Assembly: GCF_002443255.2 (NCBI RefSeq)
Contig: NW_019211454.1
Span: forward strand, 25,310,782 to 25,374,781
Direction: 5' to 3'
Length of the DNA stretch: 64,000 bases
Source: Varroa destructor
Lineage: Eukaryota; Arthropoda; Arachnida; Mesostigmata; Varroidae
The notes beneath the pieces were generated by a model, which worked only from the letters and a program-made list of their open reading frames with translations, was not told the origin of the DNA and did no database searches. Below are positions 50,865-64,000 of this stretch, piece after piece. The translations under genes were made by a program, and so were the position numbers. How positions within the stretch are numbered: the stretch's first letter is position 1; each line of letters opens with the position of its first letter.

Positions 50865-53576
50865 CTGCCAGCAAGGCAGCCCCGCGTCTTTCCAACTCAT
50901 TCCTGGACGCGATGTGACTAGTGTAGAGCTTTACTTTTTGTCGTTTTGTACTCCGCGTTCAGCAGATCGGAGAGGGATTACCTTATCTATGAGGGAAAAG
51001 AAAACACGAAGAAAATGCTACCTTTATGAAACTTCAGAACTTGGCCTAGAGGCTGTTTCTTGTTAGACTTATTGGTAGAAGTAGACGTACGTGTCTAGCA
51101 ATTGTTCGAACATCCTCTGTCTACTGTCGCCTTTATATTCCCATACAGAATTCTGGTGCTTCAACCAGCTCCTATTCAGTTAGAAAAATTCTGTTCGATT
51201 CTCAAAACACATCGCATATGGGGTTAATGAGTACATTGCGAAGGCAACTCAGCTTTAAGCAATAGTTATTCGATCTTGTTTTTTTTTTAGAGTTTTAATA
51301 TCATTTTTAAGCAGAAAGGTCATCATACTCTGTATAGCCGGGTTAAACAGATTCGCGTTTCTTAGGCATTACAGATTTACTTTGATGAATTAATTTATAT
51401 TTCAACCTCTTGTTTTGATTGGAACCGTATTTTTTGTAAGTATTTAATTTTACGTCCATAGTTCTACTGGAAAGTGTACCGCAAGCCTCAATGCTTTAAA
51501 TTAACCTGACCCAGCGAATTATGCCCTCTGCAGCAACTAATGTCAGATTGTGATCTAGGCTTAAGCGGCGATAATTGGGGTCTGTCTTGAACGGCCCAGC
51601 CCTTCTTATTCTACAAATCCTTTTTGGTAATCTTGCCTAATATCCGATGTCCTATTTGCAGCGCGTTGTTGTAACAGCGCATCCCGGTCACGCTAAGGGC
51701 GGTTTATACCTACTATTTTGTCGTAGGAGTATAGCGTTGTACTCCTTTCTGAGATCTAAGCATTCAGGGTTGCAACAAACCAAATGAAGCCATTTAGCCT
51801 TTTAGACTGCATGGCTTTTGCACTGAAAAGATCTTTTCTGGTGATTTATCCTCGCTGGGAGGCAAACTTTTTTAGTCCTAATGTTGCCACGGGCGTTGGC
51901 ATCGGTTAACTGAGTCACCGTTTGAGTGGGCGCATCTTCGAGAGACGAAAGCACCGGATAGCTCGTCGACATCGTTGCCATCGTCTAGCTCTTACAAGAG
52001 CTTGGAAAGCCTACCGGGCATTGGCCAGGACATTTTACAGTCGCTATAGTAGTACTCTGTAGAGGTATATACGTGATCCAGAATAAAAGTAGTCCAGTGC
52101 TATCCAATATATATATATATATATATAATGTCTGTGTGTGAAGGGGGATGTTTGTGTACACGTGCATTTGCGTATTCTGCCATCGTTAGCCCTGTTCGAC
52201 AGGCTCGCTAGCATCGCGGTCTATATGCTAAGCACGTATTCAGATGCCTGCGACAAAACGAAGAGGCTGTCTTATCGACAGGTCCTATATGTATCTTGAA
52301 GGGGTTCTAACTCGGCACACTGTCACGCAGATACGCCAGTGCTATGGTCCATCAGTAGCCCGGCAATTCCCAGACTTTTTACAGCACAGCTATAGCACAA
52401 CTGTTCAACAGGTTCATCAAAGGAAGATTCAGCGAAACAGAAAAAAACGCGCTTTGTTCTGTTCTTTTTGTCTCCACTTTGCGTAGCAGCAGCTTCGGTA
52501 CGGGGTTAAGCAGTGGAACATAGCAGTCCTGGTCGATCAAGGGACAGTCGAACGAACGACGACAAAAGAAAACAGCGTGCTACGGTAAAAAGAGGAAACG
52601 AAGAAGGTCGGCCAGTGCTCAGGGAAGACAGGCGGCGGAAAGACGACCTATGTGGACGTTTAGCCGGCTAGCTTTCAGGCGGACACGGGAGTCAGAGAGC
52701 TGGCTGCCTTCCGGAGGAAGAGCTAGGACAATGGAATCAACATTGAGACCGACGCGAACTATGAGTAAACCAAAACCAACGGCAGCAGGCGGGCAAAACG
52801 GGGCTTTTTAGCTGTTGGGATGAATATACGCGAGAAAAACGAAATACGGGTCCATTCACACTAACGACTAAACAGTGACGCGCACAGCCGGAGAGATCCA
52901 AGAAAAAGGCCAAAGAAAAAAGCCCGATCGAACAACAGAATATAGGACAAGAACGAGACTGATTTTGATTACATGGGAATCGGTGTTCGAGACAACCGGG
53001 TCGAAACGTAGTCCTTATCCCTTGAATCTCCTGCTTTGATGCTTCTCCTTTTTTTATAAGTAGCGTAACAATAGCACAACGGACGTTGTTTGTAATTGCT
53101 TTGATGTGACTCGGAAGAACATCGACGACAAGCTGAACAAAGACGTTGAAATAAGATAAATCTACAGAAAAGGAGAAATTTGAATCTGGCGCATCTTCAA
53201 AAAATAAAGAACTCTAACTTTAAGAGCCGGGAATATATTCTGTTCGGTACATAAGGCTTTGAACGATAGACTTGCTAATCGAAACTTAATTGGCTCCATA
53301 AGGTTCCATGGCATGCCCACATACATAAAGTAGGCAATATAGTAATATTGCATGTAACCTGGAGACCAGTATGCAAATTAATATTATTACATAGTTTGAA
53401 ACATGGGTTTTTGTCTAGAGGTCTTTGTTTCCATAACAAAGAAAGCGACTACACGAGTCGAGCAAGAACATATGCAAGCAAACCTACGTCAAATTTGTTG
53501 CGTACTGCTAAGGTCAACTAATAAGTTGGATTACTGTCAGTTATTAGAATCTAAACTAATACTCTTTGATACTCAG

Positions 53577-53630
53577 GTCTTAGTGATGAGTCGTGTGCTT
53601 CGGGTGCGTTACTCGTGCAAGTTTTGCGAG
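53577..53630 (+). CDS. Weak candidate small exon with strong splice signals
   Basis: A 54-nt segment lies between an acceptor ending TGATACTCAG and a near-consensus GTAAGT donor at 53631. One open frame reads VLVMSRVLRVRYSCKFCE, and a second frame is also open. The CxxC in CKFCE recalls a zinc knuckle start but is too short to call. A plus-strand gene in this part of the window is possible, given the other good plus-strand donors at 55164 and 55654. Confidence 0.2.
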
Positions 53631-55034
53631 GTAAGTTAAGTTCCTTCAGTCTCGCAGCTATATCTCTATATAAACGAAGAACAGAATTGTTTTTTTCCGG
53701 ATACACATGACAGCTTTGCACACATTGGCGTAACAATTAAACCTAAAAGGTAAATCGTGTTAGCTTTGAACCGGATTTCTATACCTATTCGCTGATAATC
53801 ATAAATATTATATGTAATTAGAAAATTCATCGTCAATTCATTTAACGATCTTGTAATCAGTATAAATATCTTAGGGCAACCAGTGACGAAGGACGGCAAT
53901 GTAGCTCATTCGTTGGCCCTCTCAGACCTTTTCTTATCTCTAGCAATAGTAAAATCTAGCTATAATAATCATTGGCATCACACGCGCTGTGTGCATTATC
54001 AGCAGATTAGCAGAATCAGCCTTGTTTGGCGGGGGTCGATCTGTCGTTTACGTGAATAACATTGCCAGCTCGGTGATCATGGTGGTATCGTGTTGATATT
54101 TTACTGAACACTGTTACTTTTTATATCCACTACTACAAACACGTGGCCCCAGCGCCTGTATGAAAATTCACGTATGTTCGTTCGCGAAGAGCGAACAAAT
54201 GATCGACTCGCTAAACAATGAGTCGTTTATTGACGTAGACGAGAACCGTCGCAATCAGCATGAAGATTTACCTCTGCTACCAGTCTCGTCACAACTGGCT
54301 TAGAAAGAACACCCTTTACATCAGATGGAGGGGCATTTGCGGGGCACTTGTCTTTTAATTCGTGTCTTGCGGTTTTAAGCGATCAATTTGTCTTTAATTG
54401 TCGTTCTGCAGTTAATGCTACACAATTCATTAATTCTAGTTGCTACGGCAGTTGCCTTTTTCATTTCCGTTAATCTTCCGTTTCCTCTACCTCTTTTATT
54501 AATCTGTGTGTCTAGTACCTGCAGTTATCTGCACAGCGATTTTTTACTTTTTAAACTTCTGTTAAATATCGGTCTAAAGTGTAAAATGGATACCCACAGA
54601 ACAAAAAAAAAAAACTTGTAAGTACCTAAAGAGGGTCTTGCTTTTTCGGGTCTTGGCGGTAGGGGTAAAATTAGCGATACCTTGTCATCACTTGAGTAGC
54701 ACGAAGTCGCACTTACAAACACTCGAGCACTTTCCGAGTTATCCATGAGATCTGTCGTCGTGCGGCACTACTAATTGTCTGTTTCAGCGGCATACGACCC
54801 GAGCACATATGGTAATTTGTAAACGAGGGTGTTTATTTAGGGTCTCTGCTCGCGTACACTATCCATTTCTATTATATAGTATGGACCATTGAGTTTATAA
54901 AAGTAGCGATCTTTTTACCCGGGTGCGAATAAATCTGTTGGCCCGTTTGTTCACTAGCACTACAAGTCGACGTCAGTGTTTGATCAACAACACTCGATTT
55001 GAGTGTCCTCGTAAGCAACCATAATGTCCCGAAG

Positions 55035-55163
55035 ATGGCGCTAGTGGAGGTGGCTTCTCGGCCCTCTCAAGCACAGGCGGCGCGCGCTGCCGCCCGCTCG
55101 CCCGAACCGGTAGATCATCCTCCGCGGCAAGCAACGGTAGGCGATAGCAACGGCTACTTCCCG
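55035..55163 (+). CDS. Candidate first coding exon, Ala-rich, unrecognised
   Basis: An ATG with a purine at -3 (GAAGATGG) opens 43 codons reading MALVEVASRPSQAQAARAAA, then RSPEPVDHPPRQATVG, and ends DSNGYFP at a strong GTAAGA donor in phase 0. It is GC-rich compared with its surroundings. The same frame has a TGA upstream at 54981, so this ATG is the natural start. A good acceptor ends at 54950, so the 5' UTR may be spliced. The next exon might be the microexon at 55637-55653. No family was recognised. Confidence 0.3.
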
Positions 55164-55636
55164 GTAAGAGCCATGTGCGTTTTTTTTGCTCGTCTCAGAT
55201 GATCAGCGGCAAGCGTGCACATAAGGAACTAAATAAAAAAAACAAATTCGGGAATGAAAAAGCTTCTCTATCACACTGTCATCTCTGACCGTTCGTATTT
55301 ACTGCAGAATAGAACAGGATAAGTGACTGACTACGACTAATACCATTATAGCATTTCCCAATTCTACGGACCAAGGTGCCCCAGTGTGAAATTAGGCCTC
55401 CCTCAGTCATGTAGCATGCTGAGAGTATCGTTTATCCACTGAGTTCCCTCGCAGCTTACAACATCGCAATAACACGCCTGAGTACCGACCTCATCGCACG
55501 AGTTTTGCTTGATATATCGTAATTAACAGGTTGTTCGTGGGTGAACTGCTGCGTCTGCTTTGATGAGGCCCCTCGGGTTTGTTCGGTTTAAAATACATAA
55601 GCGATTGCTGCTACTTATACTGGTTGTCTTCTGCAG

Positions 55637-55653
55637 ACGTTCAGAATGAATAG
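55637..55653 (+). CDS. Possible 17-nt microexon
   Basis: A textbook acceptor (TTGTCTTCTGCAG) is followed after only 17 nt by a textbook donor (GTAAGTGG). If preceded in phase 0 by 55035-55163 it would read TFRMN plus two bases. Closely paired strong sites on the same strand as other strong donors suggest a microexon, but a decoy pair or two alternative ends cannot be excluded. Confidence 0.2.
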
Positions 55654-58600
55654 GTAAGTGGCAAGCTGTTGGATGCATTTTGTTACCGATGCCGAGAACC
55701 GACGACAACTGGAAGGACGGAAGCGATCGTGTGAAGCCGGCAAGGCTATTAATCAAAGATCGGGCCACGATGTCGATTGGCTGGCCTCAACAGAGGCCGC
55801 TATGTGGGCGGAGGCCCCTAGCCGCTGTAGTTTTGGGACGCCTTAAAGTTGAGAGAGGAAGGCCGGGAAGGCTGGTGGTGGTGACCCTTACGAGGTTGGA
55901 GGATGATAGTTGGGGGTGAGCACCGAAATTGTTTTCATTTCACGCACCGGGGAGCTTCAAGAGTAACAATAAGCTAAATGTCTCCTTGGCGCGCGACTCT
56001 CCAGGTTCTTCTTGGGTGTCCCAGGCGTGCTTCTGCTTACACCGAGCGCGATATAATGGTTACTTGATATTGGTTGGTATGTACCATGCCACGCAACATC
56101 GTTCTGGATAGGTTCGCCAAACGCGAACCCTCCCGGTCATCGTCGGTGCGACGAAGCGGGAGAAGCCCGCGAAATCCCAACAAGACTCCCCATCTTTCTG
56201 TTAAGACGAAGTGAGCCGCGCTCTACTGGTATGGTTGGATATGAGATTGAAGAGGAACCGCACGGAAAAATCGAGACTAGACAAAAAAAAAACAATATAT
56301 AAAAATAATCCTAGAAGAAAGGAGAAGGAACGACGAAACAGAAGGCTACTAGCAGAAAAGATTGGAGAGCGTACGAAGCCCTCTCACCTTGAGTCCGAGA
56401 GCATGTTCATCGTTTCGTAGCACGAAAGCTCCACCTGCGGGTCGATCCCACTAGGGCTTCTCTTAGAAGCGGTGCAAAATATAGATTTTCGCAATGGATG
56501 GATATCCTTGTAAACCGGTCAACTGGCCCACTAGCGTTATCCAGCGCACGTTGTTGGAGCTGAAGTACGACACAGGAAGCGACAAACTTTTCAAGCAAAA
56601 ACGCTTTACTGCCGAGAAAAGAGATGCTACTGCACAGGAGGAACTCGAAACAATGCCACGGATGATGTCGTTGGTCGCCTACAGCCGCCTTTCTCCAATG
56701 TAACCCATGTGCCCACACCCCAATCCCTTTGCCTCAACGAAACCGTCGGGTGAGTTTGCCGAACGCTTAAATTTCCGTTACGCTTATTGTGTGTCTGTCA
56801 TATAGTCGTCTTGTCTACTTTGCGGCAGCGATGATGCTTGCCCTGCTTCGTTCCTGTTCTTACTTTCAGTCAGTCTTCGTTACTGCTATCGCCGCTGCGG
56901 CTGCAAAAATACCTCGTGTGTACGTTTGTTTGTATGCTTGTTTTATTAAATCCTTACCTTTTTTCAAATATCTGCTGGCGCTACACTTGAGTTTGTGACG
57001 GCCAGTTACAATGAGCTGGACACATACTTTACTTGGAGAATATAAATTGCAACGATTGCCGGTCAATGACGGCGAGGTTGGTTGCGAGGTTACAGCTGTT
57101 GAGAGACCGGAGTGGGTTGGAAGTGGGCTGAGGTAAAGAGATGGACAGAGCGCAGATTGCAGAATGTGGGCGCTGGGCTCTGTTCAGCTATGGTCTCATA
57201 GACGAATGGCCCCTCCTCCCGACGGTCCAACATGTCGGCTTGTCTGCTAACAGCGGCCACAACTTCGAGACAAAGGCCTTTCGACGAATACGGGTCTAGC
57301 GGGAAAACTACCAAGCATCCATGCCTGGGACGAATAGACGCCTTGGGGTACGAATTTGAATAAAAATGCTTCAAAGTGTCTCACATAGGAACCGGTAAAG
57401 TCGAGCAACTGACAGCGTTGCCAGGCTGGCCACCCTATCTCTTGTTCGAGGTCCCTTGGTAGCGGCTTCAAACGTCGAGCCACCGATTTGGAGATTTGCT
57501 GTCCATACACCTCTCCCTGCCCACCACTTGCGTACAATCAGCAACTGCCAGTGTGGGCTGTCAATTTGCCGGCCGGTAATGCTTCCATCCAACGAGTATC
57601 TCTTGGCTTTTGTCAACCTGGTATTTTTTGTGCCTTTTGTTCAGGTTCAACGGCTGACACCTCTGCAATACTGCTCAGGAATGCTTACCTCATCTTGAAG
57701 AACTGGTTAATAAGAAGAATGAAGAAGAAGAAAAAGCGGGCGCCCAAGACGACGAAATGTCACTGATACGAAGTAAAGGAGCCGTGAGAACTCACAGCCA
57801 AAAGAACAACGGTTCCGACAGCATGCATATATTTACAGAACTTTCAACTATACGTACGGCTATTACTACTGGACAGCAGGTGACAGGCTTTGTTTGCGTG
57901 CTCTGTATGTACATGTATAGACGCGCTCAATTTGACGAAAGCTCGACGAAGGCGAGAAGGAAATTGGAGCTTTGACGTAGCTGAATAATGTCTGGGAAAA
58001 AGCTGAAGCCCTGAGGCAGTAGTGAAAGGCTTAGCAGGTGGAATGTAGGCAGCTGGAGGAATGGTGAGTATTACGCCAGGGCCGCCCATGCCTTGGTCTA
58101 CCAGACGTGGCCAACTCGAACTTGCACCAGGCAACTTGTGCGATCCTAGCTTCAAGCGGCAGCTCGGCGATGCGGTAGGCATCATTAAAACTCACTTGGC
58201 TAGCCTGGGGATTTCGAAGGCTTCCAGACAGATAGGCAAGCGACATTCCAGGCTCGCCAAGCGTACCGTTAGAGTTAGAAGGAACGTGCAGGGAGGAAGC
58301 CCACCAGCTCTGCAGGAAGAACGGTAGAGTCATGCAGAGTTAGACGCGCGGCGTTTAAAGCTACCGGACGCCGAAGAGAGAGTCTTCCTGTCTTCTCGCT
58401 GCGTGTAAACGCATCCTGCTGTGTGCTTTCATGCGTTCCGAGCTCCCTGCTAGCAAGTTCTCCTATCTCGCCCCTATTATGCCGCAACTGCTGCGTGCCT
58501 TGAACAAGGACGTTAAATTGGTTGTAATCGTTAAACGAATGCTATGAGAAGAGACGAGATTTGCTTGCTATGCGCCGCACGAGTGGGCAGAGTAAGCCGC

Positions 58601-61600
58601 CGCTCCCGCGTTTAGCTCGAAAACCCCGCTGCGTGCCCTTTCGTTTCAACGCTATATCGATTGTCTAAAAAGTGCCCCATTTAATACAGCTTCGATACAG
58701 GTTCCGAGGCTGTGTCAACCTGACGCTGTGTGTGTAGTTACAGTCGAGGAGTAGGACAGGCTGACCCGTCTGAGCAGAACTTGCCTACATGCGTCCCCCA
58801 ATGAAAAAGCGTTTAATTATTTGTAAGCGCGTCAGTGACGGGACTCGAGTAGGGACTGCTGAAGAGGTTTTGGTAAAACTAGCAGCCAGGGATACTGATG
58901 AGTTAGGCAATTCGTAGTCGTGGTTAGAGAGCTACATTCGAGTTTGGTTGGATCTACGTTCTTGGTTGGGTATGTTCGGCACCGCAGGAGGGGAAGGGAC
59001 CACTATGAAAATGCACGGCGTAATGGACGTCAGAGATCACGTAAAGGCAGATTCGATATAACGATAATATACTGAGGTGAAATGGCTGATTGTGGTGAGG
59101 AACAGATTTAAGTCTAGAAACGATCTGAGGAACGGTGTTATACTGGCAAGTTCGCCTTTGTATTATTTAGCGTATTGATTCGCGAGTAGCTTCGTGTGCT
59201 ATCCATAATATTCGTTTCCATTCTTCAGCTTAAATAGCTGTAACAACTCCCTTTACGTTGTATGTTTAACTCGTTATGTGACCTGTATCTGAGGGGACAG
59301 GTATTACATACAGGACGAAATAGGCGTGCTAACAAGGACATCGCTAGCCTTCGCCAACTCGAACCAATTTAAAATTAAATTTTTTTTTAAATTCGCGAAG
59401 GACAACTTTGTTGCGCTTGTAAGGTACTCAGTGTCACTACGTCTAGACGCGTCCAAGCCTGGCTGTAACGCGTTTCAAAAAACTTAACAAACTTACATTT
59501 TAGTATCCAAACTCCGACAGTTCAAAAACTTCTAAAGAAGGACAAGGTTAAAAAAATTCGCAAAACAAATGCTAACTAAAAAGGACAAAGCAGAGAATCA
59601 CAGGCAGTAGATCTATGTTTGTGATCTACTGTATTTAAAATTTGATTAACTGTGGATATTCTACTTTTGTGTATGTACATACTTTTCGGATCTCTAGGAG
59701 TATCAGGTGACGGGCATCCGCGCAGACCGTCGATATTATAAGCCTGTAACCTCGGTGTACATGTTGGCTATCGCGAAGATTTTTGACAGTTGCTGCTCTT
59801 GTTCCGAAAAAAAACTTTCTAATTGAACCACGTTTACCGTATGCTTATAGTCTACTCTAAAAGCATACATTCGGTACCAAGGATAGCCAATGATACGCAT
59901 GACTGCAAAGGTTTAAATTTAAACCTAGCACTCTGTCTACAAACGTACGACTCACTTTCACTTCTCTGTTTTCCCGGCTTCCCACTCCTCCTTTTCTATT
60001 TGTCCAGACGTTACGCAGTTCTGTTAGGAATTTAGAATAGATGGACTTCTAGTAAGACTGCAGTTGTCGTTCGGGAGGGTATCGCTAAATGTACAACACA
60101 CTTTCTTAGGTAAATGGCTAGGACAAAAAAGGCACTAGTGAGGCAACAGCAGCAAAAGACTAAGACATCTCAAACCTATTTCGTTTCATTTCTTCATTCA
60201 TCATTTCGTCCTTGCTTCATCATACCGATTCTTCCATACGACGAACCGATGGGAACGATACCGCCGCGATGACCGACCGATATTTTTTACGGCATACCCA
60301 CATCCTGACGCAAGCATGAAACGAATAATTCCATCTTCTTTAAAAACTTTAGGGTGCAAATAAAACAGAGAACGGCAACAAGGAGGCTGTGACAGTTAGG
60401 AAATGGTGCAGTTCAAACGAATTGTCATAGAGGTGCTGCTACACACCACCATTCGCGGTGTTTGTATGCGATAAAGGTCTTCACTTCTTTGGGACAATCT
60501 GATCTCTCACCCTCAAAATTTCGTTCCACAGAGTAACAGTCACGCTAGTCTCGAATTTATGCGCACCTCATTGGCGGACCCTGTTAAAGTTGCGGAATTG
60601 TCTGTCTTAGCGTATACGCGCATTCATACGCTCTAGTGGCTAAAGCGAGAGGAGCACCGAATAATTGAGTTGAAGCGGCAGACACTGACGACAGTTGCGG
60701 TGGGAGCGCCTGCCGGTCATTGTATTGCTGCCGCTAAAATGCAACAGTAATACAGCTAGTCGATGCAGGCAGGCAGGGCTGTAATTAAGAGACCCCTCTG
60801 GCCCTCCCGGTGGATTACGTCTGTGGATCCGCGTGAGTCGAACGCTGAGCTGCTGCGAGTGCCACGGTATTCGCTACCACCTTCCATTCTAGGCTCCACA
60901 TGCGAGACTGCTCAACGTGTTTCCTTCTCTCACTTGCTTTCGCTCTTTCCTTTTCTGTCGGCTTCTCTCGACCTCTATCTTTCTCTTTTCCCGGGGGCGT
61001 CGGCGGTGTAATCACGAAATTAAAATTAAAACAATATGTAGCGTAGATGCCTAAAAGTTCACACAATCAAACGACCACCACGCTGAGTTCGAACGAGGAC
61101 TAAGAAGTACATCTGTAAGTACTCGTACTCTCACGACCCCTCTACAAGGAGTTGCACAAAACCGACTGCCTGATAAGCCATAATTAACAAAATGGCAACA
61201 GAAGAAGCGACATCTGTTTGTACGATTTTGTTTAGGACTGCGTCCTGCGTAAACGATCTAATATCGCGTTTTGGTGTGACAAACGCTCAATAATTTACAA
61301 GCAACGAGGTCGCTAAAAATTTCTGTTATATTTAAAAAAGAAGGTCAACAAAGCTGTAGATTTAAACGTTTGACAGCATTACTGAAGTTGTACTCTCTAG
61401 ACACGTTTTTAGGGGTTTATGCAATATTATATACAGAATATTTCTCCAGCAATTCGTCTTTATGACTATCTAAATCGATAATATTTAAGGAATTATTTGA
61501 CATACACTAGAGTGTGTTGTTCGCAATTCAGGGCGGTCACAACTTTACTTCGGCTGCTGAACCTCTAACTAGTCACTTTCAAAATGCATCTTTCCTGATC

Positions 61601-64000
61601 TTTTTGATGGTAACCGTACGCGAAGCAATGCATGAAAGTACTCCAGGGATTGCTCATACGCTACATGCGAACATTATTCGAGCCGAATCAAATACTGGCC
61701 TGAGAGCAGGCAAACGTTGAAAAATGCTGAACCTCTAAATGGCGAAAAAGGTCTAAAGAAATGCAAAAAGGCGCAAAAAGCCTCAAATAGACTAATTATT
61801 GGAATCCATGTGGACAACCTTACTGATAAATGATACTTTCCACTCCAAATCGGCCAAATCCAGATGTGTCAAAGGTAACTTTCAAGCGACTTTTGAGCCT
61901 TTCAAAATTCGTATCCTTAAGGATTTACTGGGTTGCCCCGTCGAAAAACTTCTCGGATTTTTTAGAAGTCGCAGGAAAACTGGAAATAACGTAGACTGTC
62001 GTTTTTGCCAAAAAAGCAAGTGTTTATCTCGCTGGGCATGAATTCATCAGCATGGAGAGATTATATCATAGTTCAAATGAAGAAAACGGCACACCATTCT
62101 TCACTCGCTCATAACTAGCTTTTAATAAAAGTGAACCTTTTTTTATGTACGAATAGCGGTAGATGAACATATGCTCGCTACTACAAAATGCCCGTCCAAG
62201 TTTTTACCAATTTAGGTACCGTGTTTTATGAATATATACGTACTGCTTGTGATTCAATGTAACAGATTAATCTATCGGCGATATACAGGCCGGTGGCGAC
62301 TGAGTGAAAGCTAGTAAACGTTCACAGGCTGTAAAGGGCAAGCGTACTTCTATCTTGTTCATATAGCTTACAACACGAACGAGAGAAGGAGCGATGTGGC
62401 GGGAATGGATCTTGGACTGCATTAAGATGATTACGTTACGTCTCACTCCAATCTTGGATTGGCATATCGTTAAGTCTCTGGTTTAATCACAACCAATCTA
62501 AATGTCGAACAAAATGAAGGGCTGAACTAGCCCACTAACAAGTAATGCTGTTTTTCACGTTTCAGCTCAACTCTTCCTTGGAAGTATACCGAAAATGCTT
62601 TTTCAAAATGGCGGTTGGAAGCCATAGGCAACACCTGCTATAAGCGTCGGCCGCTGTAGTACGATTTATAAACACTGCTGCATCGAATCTCACATCTGCA
62701 TCCGTATCTCTGTGAACGAGAACTATCATTTGCACCCGAACTTTGATAGATCGTTGAGGATGCGTACAGGAGAACATCGCTTTCTCCTGTTTACATTTCT
62801 TTATTACTTAGCGTTTCAAACATATGTGTTACATTAACATTGACAATAATAATATACCAAGTATATTCTACCTCTGTGCATAGGGAATATTCCGTTTTGT
62901 TCAGGATGTACGTTATATTTCTACGGGAAGCATCTTAGCCATTAATTCGTTAACAACAACAGAGCACATAACAGTTAAACTTTATTTCCTTATTGCTCAG
63001 CATAAAGCGAGCATTTACTTTTTGATTAATGTTGTTATACACGATATATAATGCAGTAAGCTATTTGATGTTACGTGAAGTCACCATTTAAAAAGACCAC
63101 TATATACTCTGTCAGGTTGTGAAGTCGTCATTCAATTGGCGCTCAGTCGAGTTAAAAGAGACAACATTCGAGCTAAGTCTGTCAGCTTTAAAACAGTGAA
63201 GAGATCTGTGTTCATCGATTAAAGCCACGCTTCTTTGAGGACATTACCGACATCTTGACACTCGCCGAATATTCGCTACCTTACGACCTTGCCTACATCA
63301 AGGCTGGACACAATTTTCTTCAAACTGCATTTTATTTGTATCGATTTTCGATGCTTGTTATTACCATGACACCTAAGTTCTGCTTTACCGTTACCGTTAT
63401 TAATTAGCGCCAAAGCTTTTAGCTTAAGGTCAACTATAATAACTACCAACTTCTGTAGAGCGAAGACTATATGAACGTATGACATTCGGTGCCAAATTCT
63501 GCAGGAACGATGTGTGCCAAATGATTTATCCTATCCATCACATGAGACAACAATAACGACTGCCGCCCCTATCACGCAGTGGCATGCTGCAATACCATGC
63601 AACAAACGCGCTCCTCCACTGTCCCATCCTTTTCAACGCCAGTCACACATTCTTGTACAAATACATACACACATATCACATGCATGTACACAGATAGCTA
63701 TATACGCATGTAGACCTTATGGGTTGGATCCTCCATACAACCTCACGACAAGCGTTTGCGTTGGTCCAATGCCTTTTCCTCTTTTTACGAAACCGCACGC
63801 GCCGCGCTGTAGACCCCGAGCGATATAGTGGTGAGACCAATGGCAATGGTCGTTCACTGCCATCGGGTGGAACCTCGGATCGTTTTAAAGCGAGGCTTCT
63901 AACAGGCGGGTGGGGGAAAGGGGTCGAAGGTAGAAACATAAAAGAAAAGGGACGAGAAGAGCCGGTGGCTTTTTCATTTTTCACACGAGATCCCTTGAGA
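55654..64000. other. ORF-dense GC-richer patch then gene-poor right end
   Basis: From about 55.6 to 58.5 kb the sequence is richer in G and C and many frames are open on both strands; none shows a recognisable domain. The plus-strand frame at 56494-56703 (containing RTLLELKYDTGSDKLFKQKR) and a strong plus-strand GTGAGT donor at 58063 are the only hints of exons. From 58.5 kb to the end I see no exon. A small stem-loop lies at 59605-59631 (nine-base arms CAGTAGATC and GATCTACTG). Confidence 0.45.

Noticed and set aside
56494..56703. Plus-strand frame containing RTLLELKYDTGSDKLFKQKR
   Set aside because: Composition is protein-like, but a second frame on the opposite strand is longer, the acceptor is ordinary and no clear donor follows.
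58031..58333. Minus-strand frames with a Pro/Gly-rich segment considered as another CELF linker exon
   Set aside because: No convincing splice sites in phase, and the strong GTGAGT donor in this region is on the opposite strand.
60629..60690. CTAGTGGCTAAAGCG resembling a tRNA A box
   Set aside because: No acceptable B box or T-arm follows, and the stems do not pair.
1..64000. Search for CRISPR arrays, phage or bacterial operons, rRNA and intact transposon ORFs
   Set aside because: None is present. Spaced direct repeats, ribosome-binding-site-led gene clusters and transposase or reverse transcriptase motifs were not seen.

Overview
This looks like a eukaryotic nuclear window, most likely from an arthropod. 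It has spliced coding exons, long introns and intergenic DNA, microsatellites, degenerate tRNA-like (SINE-type) sequences, and base composition a little above 40% GC by eye. A chelicerate such as a parasitiform mite would fit, but that is a guess. No bacterial operon, rRNA gene, CRISPR array, intact tRNA gene or intact transposase/reverse transcriptase was recognised. Coding density is very low, and most open frames are short chance frames.

The one confidently identified gene is on the minus strand between about 45.5 and 40.0 kb. It is the 3' part of a CELF/Bruno-family RNA-binding protein. The last two coding exons (43002-42863 and 41335-41102) encode a textbook third RRM with RNP2 and RNP1 motifs. 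Upstream, exons at 45451-45056, 44564-44510 and 44253-44029 chain in phase and encode an unusual linker. RRM1 and RRM2 are not seen. One possible further exon lies at 50864-50728, and the rest would lie beyond it or outside the window. A plausible 3' UTR runs to a canonical AATAAA at 40027-40022 and contains a repeated U-rich element and a UGU/AAC triplet-repeat hairpin.

A second, unrecognised gene is proposed on the minus strand at 5980-4089. It ends in a long open exon whose C-terminal part is predicted helical, with three smaller candidate exons upstream. Weak exon candidates on the plus strand lie at 26631-26834, 53577-53630, 55035-55163 and 55637-55653 (a 17-nt microexon).

The rest is gene-poor. 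1-4088, 6.0-26.6 kb, 27.2-40.0 kb and 55.7-64.0 kb hold no gene I can defend. They hold simple repeats, a roughly 350-bp fold-back (MITE-like) element at 23827-24173, small palindromes and five tRNA-like relics. I found no clearly new biological system. The most interesting leads are the unusual CELF linker, its ambiguous splice site, the structured 3' UTR, and the unidentified gene at 4-6 kb.
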